Shown in pieces: positions 1 through 5,022 of a stretch of DNA of 6,144 nucleotides. A program made the position numbers and the translations under genes. Below the pieces are notes generated by a model. The model saw nothing but the letters and a program-made list of their open reading frames with translations. It ran no database searches and was not told where the DNA came from. The DNA is taken from assembly GCA_002314565.1 (NCBI GenBank), contig DCGL01000109.1, positions 6,949 to 13,092 of the forward strand, written 5' to 3'. Numbering within the stretch: the stretch's first letter is position 1; the number at the start of each line of letters is the position of its first letter. This DNA comes from Clostridiales bacterium UBA1779 (lineage in GTDB: Bacteria > Bacillota > Clostridia > Oscillospirales > CAG-272).

Positions 1-3
1 CTT

Positions 4-31
4 ACGTCCCCCGGCTACACGTCCCACGGCT
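4..31. repeat. Two tandem 13-bp near-identical units at the window edge
   Basis: ACGTCCCCCGGCT (4-16) and ACGTCCCACGGCT (19-31) differ at one base and sit exactly 15 bp apart, a five-codon period. All three forward frames are open from base 1, with stops at 42-44, 56-58 and 82-84. The frame that stops at 56-58 reads as a basic tail containing RPPAT-RPTAQ and ending LLKKIK, so this may be the C-terminus of an upstream gene. The piece is too short to decide, and simple intergenic sequence is equally possible. Confidence 0.35.
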
Positions 32-65
32 CAAAAATTATTGAAAAAAATCAAATAATTATTGA
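31..65. promoter_or_regulatory. AT-rich direct repeat of near-palindromes upstream of and overlapping the -35
   Basis: TCAAAAATTATTGA (31-44) and TCAAATAATTATTGA (51-65) share the 9-mer AATTATTGA at a 21-bp spacing, about two helical turns. The first unit is itself an imperfect palindrome (TCAA...TTGA ends, 12 of 14 positions symmetric). The second covers the first four bases of the -35 box of the ylxM promoter. The A/T tracts could act as an UP element that binds the RNA polymerase alpha subunit, or the pair could be a repressor operator. The repeat is seen directly; the role is inferred. Confidence 0.4.
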
Positions 66-90
66 CAAACCTGACTTCCGGTAGTATAAT
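62..90 (+). promoter_or_regulatory. Perfect-consensus sigma-A promoter of the ylxM-ffh-rpsP-khpA operon
   Basis: The -35 box TTGACA (62-67) and -10 box TATAAT (85-90) both match the consensus exactly, with the optimal 17-bp spacer. An A/T-rich region lies just upstream. Transcription should start near 96-98, giving a leader of about 55 nt before ylxM. Such a strong promoter fits an operon that supplies SRP and a ribosomal protein. It also suggests that the set starts here rather than depending only on an upstream ftsY transcript. Confidence 0.9.
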
Positions 91-113
91 ATGTAAAGTT
101 ATTTGCTTTACAT
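91..113. promoter_or_regulatory. 8-bp perfect inverted repeat over the predicted transcription start
   Basis: ATGTAAAG (91-98) and CTTTACAT (106-113) are exact reverse complements separated by 7 bases. The dyad begins directly after the -10 box and spans the predicted start site, a usual place for a repressor operator. If transcription starts at 96-98 most of the left arm is not transcribed, so a DNA-binding site is more likely than an RNA hairpin. No known operator consensus could be assigned. Confidence 0.5.
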
Positions 114-152
114 CAAAAACGGAGTACAAAACGTATACGGAGGGCGGGTTCC

Positions 153-485
153 ATGTTCGAAAAAGACATTGAAATCGGATATCTGCTTGACTTTTACGGC
201 GAGCTGCTCAAAGACCGCTGCCGCGAAGCTCTGGATATGTACTACAACGAAGATATGTCGCTTGCCGAAATCGCCGAAGAGCTTGGGATCACACGCCAGG
301 GCGTGAGAGACCTGATAGTCAGAGGCGGGGACGAACTGAAGCACTACGAAGAAACGCTTCATACGGCTGAAAAGTTCAGGATAATAAGCGAAGCGGCAGA
401 AAAAATTGCAAAGAATGCCGAGGAAACCGGAAACGCGGAAATCGGCGAACAGATTAAGCTGATACAAAAAACGATAAAGGATTGA
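153..485 (+). CDS. ylxM: YlxM family (UPF0122) helix-turn-helix protein linked to SRP
   Basis: This 110-residue protein is the usual size for YlxM, a small DNA-binding-like protein found next to ffh in Firmicutes and Mollicutes. Work on streptococcal homologues links it to modulation of the signal recognition particle. An N-terminal helix (about 6-31, with the family-typical ALDMYYNEDMSLAEIAEELG stretch at 26-45) leads into a sigma-70 region 4-like helix-turn-helix (about 35-57). The TRQGVRD turn and recognition helix lie at 47-53. The C-terminal part (about 60-110) is charged and helical. GGAGG (139-143) sits 9 nt before the ATG and fixes the start. It is the first gene of the operon, and its stop lies 6 nt before ffh. 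Whether it also represses its own promoter through the dyad at 91-113 is untested. Confidence 0.93.
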   Translation: MFEKDIEIGYLLDFYGELLKDRCREALDMYYNEDMSLAEIAEELGITRQGVRDLIVRGGDELKHYEETLHTAEKFRIISEAAEKIAKNAEETGNAEIGEQIKLIQKTIKD

Positions 486-491
486 CCCCTA

Positions 492-1823
492 ATGTTTCAG
501 AGTCTTACAGATAAACTTTCCGAAGCATTCAAAAAATTCAGAAGCAAAGGAAAGCTGACTGAGGCAGATGTCAAGGCCGGTATGCGCGAAATCAAGCTCG
601 CGCTGCTTGAAGCCGACGTCAGCTTCAAGGTCGTCAAAGAATTCATAAATAAAGTTACGGAGCGCGCAGTCGGGGCCGACGTTCTCGAATCCCTGCTTCC
701 CGCTCAGCAGATAGTCAAAATTGTAAACGAGGAGCTCACCAACATCATGGGAAGCTCCCAGGCAAAGCTGACAATCTCCTCTGCCCCTCCCACAGTCATT
801 ATGATGTGCGGTCTTCAGGGTGCAGGTAAAACCACTCACGCCGCAAAGCTTGCCGCCATGTACAAAAAGCAGGGCAAGCGTCCGCTGCTGGTCGCCTGCG
901 ACGTTTACCGTCCCGCTGCCATCAAGCAGCTGCAGGTCCTCGGCGAACAGATAAACATCCCGGTTTTCTCAATGGGAACCGACGTGTCGCCCGTTACAAT
1001 CGCAAAAGAAGGACTTAAATACGCCAAATCCAATCAGAACGACATGGTTTTCATCGATACGGCAGGACGTCTGCACATCGACGAAGAGCTTATGGACGAG
1101 CTGAAAAACATAAAAGCCGAAACCAATCCCACCGAAATTCTGCTCACCGTTGACGCAATGATAGGTCAGGATGCCGTAAACGTTGCCGAAAAGTTCAACG
1201 AGCTTCTCGACATCACCGGCGTCATTCTCACAAAACTCGACGGCGATACCAGAGGCGGTGCCGCTCTCTCGGTCAGATACGTAACCGGCAAGCCCATTAA
1301 GTTCGTCGGTATGGGTGAAAAGATGGACGCAATTGAGCCCTTCTACCCCGACCGTATGGCATCGCGCATACTCGGAATGGGCGACGTTCTGTCACTCATT
1401 GAAAAAGCCGAGCAGATGTATGACGAAAAGCAGGCTGCCGATCTCGAGAAGAAGATGCGCGAGCAGAGCTTCACTCTCGACGATTACCTCGACCAGTTCG
1501 CCCAGATTAAAAACATGGGCAATCTCGAGCAGCTCGTCGGAATGATTCCCGGTATGAATGCAAACGCCCTCAAGGACGTTCAGATTGACGAAAAGGCAAT
1601 AGGACGTACCGAAGCCATCATCAAATCGATGACTATGAAGGAACGCACCAAGCCCGAAATCATCAACAACTCACGCAAGGAAAGAATTGCAAAGGGCTCC
1701 GGCACGACGGTTGCCGACGTCAACAGACTGCTCAAGCAGTTTGAACAGACCAAAAAGATGATGAAGCAATTCACCTCAATGCAGAAGGGCCGTCACGGAC
1801 GCAAGATGCGCTTCCCCTTCTGA
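492..1823 (+). CDS. ffh: Signal recognition particle GTPase Ffh (SRP54 homologue)
   Basis: Ffh binds 4.5S/6S SRP RNA and signal sequences of nascent proteins, then docks with the receptor FtsY at the membrane for co-translational insertion. The 443 residues match the normal bacterial length. The order is N domain (about 1-90), G domain (about 95-295) and Met-rich M domain (about 300-443). Visible GTPase motifs are the P-loop GLQGAGKTT (107-115), DVYRPAA, DTAGR (189-193), TKLDGD (247-252) and the closing loop GMGEKMDAIEPF. The SRP RNA-binding helix-turn-helix includes PEIINNSRKERIAKGSG (388-404), and the protein ends in the common basic, FPF-type tail. The Shine-Dalgarno is modest: AAAGG at 476-480, 11 nt before ATG and inside the end of ylxM, so translational coupling is likely. 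No truncation or missing catalytic residue is seen. Confidence 0.98.
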   Translation: MFQSLTDKLSEAFKKFRSKGKLTEADVKAGMREIKLALLEADVSFKVVKEFINKVTERAVGADVLESLLPAQQIVKIVNEELTNIMGSSQAKLTISSAPPTVIMMCGLQGAGKTTHAAKLAAMYKKQGKRPLLVACDVYRPAAIKQLQVLGEQINIPVFSMGTDVSPVTIAKEGLKYAKSNQNDMVFIDTAGRLHIDEELMDELKNIKAETNPTEILLTVDAMIGQDAVNVAEKFNELLDITGVILTKLDGDTRGGAALSVRYVTGKPIKFVGMGEKMDAIEPFYPDRMASRILGMGDVLSLIEKAEQMYDEKQAADLEKKMREQSFTLDDYLDQFAQIKNMGNLEQLVGMIPGMNANALKDVQIDEKAIGRTEAIIKSMTMKERTKPEIINNSRKERIAKGSGTTVADVNRLLKQFEQTKKMMKQFTSMQKGRHGRKMRFPF

Positions 1824-1877
1824 ACTCCATCCAGATAACAAAAATTTAAAATAAATTCCTTAAGGAGAACAAAAACC

Positions 1878-2114
1878 ATGACAAGAATGAGACTCTGCAG
1901 AATGGGCGCAAAGAAGCAGCCCTTCTATCGCGTAGTAGTTGCCGATCAGCGCACTGCCAGAAATGCTTTCGTTGACGAAGTAGGATACTACAATCCCCTC
2001 AACGGCGGCGAAATCAAATTCAACGTTGAGAAGGCCCAGGACTGGCTCAAGAAGGGTGCACAGCCCACTGAGACAGTAAAGGCTCTGCTCAAAAAAGCCG
2101 GTGTAACCGAATAA
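1878..2114 (+). CDS. rpsP: 30S ribosomal protein bS16
   Basis: bS16 is a small-subunit protein that helps assemble the 5' and central domains of 16S rRNA. The 78 residues show the family signature: RLCRMGAKKQPFYRVVVAD near the N-terminus, then VGYYNPL, and AQDWLKKGAQPTETV toward the end. Compared with the common ADSRSPRDGRFIE loop, this protein reads ADQRTARNAFVDE, apparently one residue shorter and without the DGR. A strong AAGGAG (1862-1867) lies 10 nt before ATG, inside the 10-bp palindrome TCCTTAAGGA (1857-1866). The 54-nt gap after ffh has no convincing promoter, so it is probably co-transcribed with ylxM-ffh. Confidence 0.97.
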   Translation: MTRMRLCRMGAKKQPFYRVVVADQRTARNAFVDEVGYYNPLNGGEIKFNVEKAQDWLKKGAQPTETVKALLKKAGVTE

Positions 2115-2128
2115 TTCGGGAGTATTCA

Positions 2129-2362
2129 ATGGATCCCGAAAAAATTCTTCACGACATTGTCGCTGCAATCGTAGACACTCCCGACGAAGTAAATATTACC
2201 CGTACTGAGGACGAAGAGGAAATCAGATTTGTTCTGACCGTAGCGCCCGACGAAATGGGAATGGTCATCGGCAAGCACGGCAAGATTGCCAAAGCAATCC
2301 GTACCGTTGTAAAAGCTGCCGCAGCCGGAACCGGTAAAAAGGTTACAGTCGACATACGCTGA
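2129..2362 (+). CDS. khpA: KH-domain RNA-binding protein KhpA (YlqC family)
   Basis: This 77-residue protein is a single type II KH domain, the usual size of KhpA/YlqC. In Firmicutes such proteins bind RNA, often as a heterodimer with KhpB (Jag/EloR), and affect cell elongation and post-transcriptional control. The nucleic-acid-binding GxxG loop is GKHG (48-51) within MGMVIGKHGKIAKAIR, followed by an Ala-rich helix (KAAAAG) and the last strand VTVDI. The acidic run EDEEE (27-31) lies before strand two. GGGAG (2118-2122) is 6 nt before ATG, and only 14 nt separate it from rpsP, so the two are co-transcribed. In many Firmicutes rimM, trmD and rplS follow; here the transcript ends right after this gene. 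Confidence 0.95.
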   Translation: MDPEKILHDIVAAIVDTPDEVNITRTEDEEEIRFVLTVAPDEMGMVIGKHGKIAKAIRTVVKAAAAGTGKKVTVDIR

Positions 2363-2366
2363 CAAT

Positions 2367-2409
2367 AATACTCTGTTTCGCTTATATGCGGGGCAGAGTA
2401 TTTTTGTTT
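2367..2409 (+). terminator. Strong intrinsic terminator after khpA, upstream of glpK
   Basis: The arms 2367-2381 and 2388-2402 form an uninterrupted 15-bp RNA stem: nine Watson-Crick pairs (AATACTCTG/CAGAGTATT), three U-G wobbles and three GC pairs. The loop is 6 nt (TTATAT), followed by a T-rich run TTTTTGTTT (2401-2409). It begins 4 nt after the khpA stop and ends 22 nt before the glpK ATG. It should end the ribosomal/SRP operon transcript. Because no clear promoter fits between it and glpK, it may alternatively act as a regulated attenuator in the glpK leader. Confidence 0.9.
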
Positions 2410-2431
2410 ATTAACGAAAGGAACGCGCATC

Positions 2432-3925
2432 ATGAAAAAATATATAATGGCACTGGATGCCGGAACAACAAGCTCCCGCACGATACTCTTCACTCCCGAC
2501 GGAAAAATCGTAAGCATAGCCCAGAAGGAATTCCCGCAGATTTTCCCGCACGAAGGCTGGGTGGAGCACAATCCCGCCGACATCTGGGAAACACAGCTTC
2601 AGACTGCAAAAGAGGCTATGGAAAAAGCCGGAGCCCAAGCTGACGAAATTTTCGGCATCGGCATCACAAATCAGCGCGAAACCACGATTATCTGGGACAG
2701 AAAAACCGGTGAACCCGTATACAATGCCATCGTCTGGCAGTGCCGCCGTACCTCAGAATACTGTGACGTTCTGAAATCCGGGGGACTCACTGACAAAGTA
2801 CGCCGCAAAACCGGTCTCGTCATCGACCCATATTTCTCGGGCACAAAAATCCGCTGGATACTCGAAAACGCAGACGGCACCCGCGAACGTGCCGAAAAAG
2901 GAGAACTCTGCTTCGGCACCGTCGACAGCTGGCTTATGTGGAACCTGTCCGGCGGCCGCGTTCACGCAACGGACTATTCAAACGCCTCGCGCACCATGCT
3001 TTACAACATAAACACGCTTGAATGGGACGAAGAACTTATGCAGCTTCTGAACGTTCCGAGTCAGCTTATGCCGGAAGTCAAGCCCTCGTCAGGCATCTTC
3101 GGTTACACGGACAAAGCCCTTTTCGGTGCTGAAATTCCGATTGCCGGCGTGGCAGGAGACCAACAGGCCGCGCTTTTCGGTCAGTGCTGTTACAAGCCCG
3201 GCGACGTCAAGAACACCTACGGCACCGGCGGCTTTATGCTTATGAACACCGGAGACAAACCCGTTTTCTCTGAAAACGGCCTTGTCACCACGATTGCCTG
3301 GGGTCTTGACGGCAAAGTAAGCTACGCCCTTGAAGGCAGCGTATTCATCTGCGGAGCCGCCGTTCAGTGGCTTCGCGACGGTCTCGGCCTTATCACCAAT
3401 GCTAAAGAAATGGCCGGAATTGCCGGAAGCGTCAAGAACAGCGGAGGAGTCTATTTCGTTCCCGCCTTTGTCGGACTCGGAGCTCCGTACTGGAACGCAT
3501 ATGCCAGAGGCAGCTTCTTCGGCATCACAAGAGGCACTACACGCGCTCATTTCGTGCGTGCCGTTGAAGATTCAATGGCATATCAGACGACTGACGTCAT
3601 TGACCTTATGCAGAAGGACTCCGGCTTTGATATTCCCTTCCTGAACGTAGACGGAGGTGCGTCAAGAGACGGGCTGCTGCTTCAGATTCAGGCGGACCTT
3701 CTGGGACGCAATATCGTACGTCCTTCATGCGTTGAAACCACCGCAATGGGAGCCTGCTTCCTTGCGGCTTTGGCAACAGGCGCCGTTTCATCAACAGACG
3801 AAATCATAAAACTCCGTTCAATTGACTGCACGGTTACCCCCTCAATGACTGAAGCCGAACGTAAAAAGGCTCTCTGCGGCTGGCATCGCGCCGTAAAAGC
3901 AACGGAAGTTTTCGCCGAAGAATAA
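2432..3925 (+). CDS. glpK: Glycerol kinase GlpK (FGGY family)
   Basis: GlpK makes sn-glycerol 3-phosphate from glycerol and ATP in the cytoplasm. The 497 residues cover the whole family length. Visible are the N-terminal phosphate-binding motif DAGTTSSR (9-16), glycerol-site residues R82-E83 (in NQRETT), W102, Y134 and F268, the catalytic Asp D243 in AGDQQAALFGQ, and the FGGY signature GGVYFVPAFVGLGAPYW. The loop before D243 reads DKALFGAEIPIAG (227-239). The His phosphorylated by HPr in many Firmicute GlpKs (YHFYG-type loop) is replaced by A229, and the Gly-rich fructose-bisphosphate loop of E. coli is absent. AAAGGAA (2417-2423) is 8 nt before ATG. No glpF, glpD or glpO is in the window. 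The kinase call is firm; glycerol specificity rests on the conserved pocket. Confidence 0.95.
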   Translation: MKKYIMALDAGTTSSRTILFTPDGKIVSIAQKEFPQIFPHEGWVEHNPADIWETQLQTAKEAMEKAGAQADEIFGIGITNQRETTIIWDRKTGEPVYNAIVWQCRRTSEYCDVLKSGGLTDKVRRKTGLVIDPYFSGTKIRWILENADGTRERAEKGELCFGTVDSWLMWNLSGGRVHATDYSNASRTMLYNINTLEWDEELMQLLNVPSQLMPEVKPSSGIFGYTDKALFGAEIPIAGVAGDQQAALFGQCCYKPGDVKNTYGTGGFMLMNTGDKPVFSENGLVTTIAWGLDGKVSYALEGSVFICGAAVQWLRDGLGLITNAKEMAGIAGSVKNSGGVYFVPAFVGLGAPYWNAYARGSFFGITRGTTRAHFVRAVEDSMAYQTTDVIDLMQKDSGFDIPFLNVDGGASRDGLLLQIQADLLGRNIVRPSCVETTAMGACFLAALATGAVSSTDEIIKLRSIDCTVTPSMTEAERKKALCGWHRAVKATEVFAEE

Positions 3926-3948
3926 AAAAGCCGGGAAAACGTCCCGGT
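3924..3948 (-). terminator. GC-rich hairpin after glpK with the shape of a minus-strand terminator
   Basis: CCGGGA (3931-3936) and TCCCGG (3942-3947) form a 6-bp stem with a 5-nt loop, and G3930-T3948 adds a wobble pair on the + strand. Upstream are six A's (3924-3929), starting inside the glpK stop codon. Read on the minus strand this is stem plus TTTTTT, a normal intrinsic terminator. On the + strand no T-run follows, so it should not stop glpK transcription and may instead protect mRNA 3' ends or separate the two cistrons. No minus-strand gene is visible to the right. Confidence 0.55.
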
Positions 3949-3967
3949 CACCAAAGGAAGTATATAC

Positions 3968-4897
3968 ATGTATTTATCAACGTCAAACGGCGTTCTGCTT
4001 GAAATGTACGATACGATTGGGGAAACTGTTGAGCATCTTTCAAAAGCGGGATTCACGCATATGGACGTCTCATTTTTCTCATCTTTTATGCCCGGCAGTC
4101 CGTATTTCACCGACGCATACAAGGACGCAATCAGAGACTACAAAGAAGCATTTGCAAGATTCAATATGACTCCCGTTCAGTGTCACGAACCCGCAGGCAA
4201 CCTTCTCGGTGAGGACGGAGGAGCATTCTATATGAAAAAAACTCCCCGTTCCATTGAGATGGCAGCCAAAATCGGATGCCCGTCTATAACAATCCACCCC
4301 GGCACTCCCCTTACCCCAATGACACGCGAGGAATTCGTTGAAAAGAATATAGAATTCTTTAAAAAGCTGCTGCCTACCGCCGAAAGGTACGGTATCGAGC
4401 TCCTTCTTGAAAACATAGGCTTCAAATACCCAATCGACCCACATTTTACGACAACAGCCGAAGACCTCAACGTAATAATCGACGAAATCGGGCACCCGCT
4501 CTTCAAGGCAAACTGGGACGTCGGGCACGCTCACACCAACGGTCTTTCTCAATACGACGAGGTCAAACGCCTCGATTCGCGCCTGCGCGGAATTCACGTT
4601 CACGACAACGCCGGATTTACAAGATTTGAAGAAAACGGCAGAATTGCGAGAGGCGACATGCATCTTGCCCCGACTCTCTTCTCTGCCGATTTCGACGGAC
4701 TTATCCGCGGACTTATCGAGACCGAGTACGAAGGCACATTCAACTTCGAGGTTGACCGTCCGAACTGCCTCGTCCGCTATATAAAAGGACAGCCCGAGCT
4801 CATCGAACAGGTCAGAACCGCCCGTCTCGCATACGATACGTACACGTACGCGGTCGGCAGGCTGATGCTGTCAAAATTCGGGATTTTTGAGGGATAA
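3968..4897 (+). CDS. Sugar phosphate isomerase/epimerase-like TIM-barrel protein
   Basis: This 309-residue cytoplasmic protein fits the xylose isomerase-like / AP endonuclease 2 TIM-barrel superfamily, whose members are divalent-metal sugar isomerases, epimerases and inosose dehydratases, or Nfo-type nucleases. Likely metal or active-site positions, each at the end of a barrel strand, are H73 (VQCHEPAGN), H110 (ITIHPGTP), E148 (LLLENIG), D184 and H187 (NWDVGHAH), H210/H212/D213 (GIHVHDN) and E261 (FNFEVDRP). The set is what the sugar isomerase branch needs. The extra His/Asp clusters of endonuclease IV are not obvious, and the substrate cannot be named. AAAGGAAG (3953-3960) precedes ATG by 7 nt. 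It follows glpK after 42 nt with no promoter between, so the two are probably co-transcribed, suggesting a polyol or sugar phosphate substrate. Confidence 0.82.
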   Translation: MYLSTSNGVLLEMYDTIGETVEHLSKAGFTHMDVSFFSSFMPGSPYFTDAYKDAIRDYKEAFARFNMTPVQCHEPAGNLLGEDGGAFYMKKTPRSIEMAAKIGCPSITIHPGTPLTPMTREEFVEKNIEFFKKLLPTAERYGIELLLENIGFKYPIDPHFTTTAEDLNVIIDEIGHPLFKANWDVGHAHTNGLSQYDEVKRLDSRLRGIHVHDNAGFTRFEENGRIARGDMHLAPTLFSADFDGLIRGLIETEYEGTFNFEVDRPNCLVRYIKGQPELIEQVRTARLAYDTYTYAVGRLMLSKFGIFEG

Positions 4898-4910
4898 GCT
4901 TTTCTTTTTA

Positions 4911-4939
4911 TTGACATTCACACCATACTAAAGTATAAT
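4911..4939 (+). promoter_or_regulatory. Perfect-consensus sigma-A promoter of the secreted-protein gene
   Basis: TTGACA (4911-4916) and TATAAT (4934-4939) match the consensus exactly with a 17-bp spacer, the same geometry as the ylxM promoter. A T-rich stretch lies just before it, after the isomerase stop at 4897. Transcription should start near 4945-4947, leaving a leader of about 77 nt before the ATG at 5023. The gene is therefore probably its own transcription unit and well expressed. Confidence 0.88.
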
Positions 4940-4990
4940 TACTTAACGAACGCCCCCACGAAGCGTCTGATCCGGGGATAAGTAATTCCC
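4937..4990 (+). promoter_or_regulatory. Leader with overlapping inverted repeats (possible operator or RNA switch)
   Basis: AATTACTTA (4937-4945) is the exact reverse complement of TAAGTAATT (4979-4987); the left arm overlaps the -10 box. Between them CCCC (4953-4956) can pair with GGGG (4974-4977), and the tip ACGAAGCGT (4958-4966) holds a 3-bp mini-stem. Alternatively GGGA (4975-4978) can pair with TCCC (4987-4990). The two uses of the G-run exclude each other, as in switching leaders. It matches no riboswitch class I recognise, and the DNA dyad over the -10 could equally be an operator. Confidence 0.4.
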
Positions 4991-5022
4991 ACACATAATT
5001 AAATCAAAGGCAGGACAAGCTA

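Noticed and set aside
91..113. GlnR/TnrA box (TGTNA-N7-TNACA) at the ylxM promoter
   Set aside because: The half sites TGTAA and TTACA are present, but the spacer is 11 bases rather than 7.
103..306. A 67-residue + strand frame starting before ylxM
   Set aside because: It overlaps ylxM in another frame, has no family features, and its start lies at the predicted transcription start without a ribosome-binding site.
1841..1867. Promoter or hairpin before rpsP (AATTTA-AAA-TAAATT, then TCCTTAAGGA)
   Set aside because: There is no -35 at proper spacing, the AT stem has a 3-nt loop and little stability, and the second palindrome mostly reflects the Shine-Dalgarno with its complement.
3089..3550. 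A 153-codon minus-strand open frame opposite glpK
   Set aside because: glpK is intact and clearly coding here; the opposite frame is low-complexity and has no family features.
4079..4663. A 194-codon minus-strand open frame
   Set aside because: It lies wholly opposite the isomerase-like gene, is Cys/Val-rich as expected for the antisense of such codons, and has no recognisable motif.
4898..4910. Intrinsic terminator after the isomerase-like gene
   Set aside because: The region is T-rich, but the only hairpin before it (about 4871-4890) is AT-only with a bulge and inside the gene; too weak to call.
4941..5022. A known riboswitch (c-di-GMP, SAM, glycine, preQ1 and similar) in the leader
   Set aside because: The conserved core sequences of these classes are not visible; only generic stems are seen.
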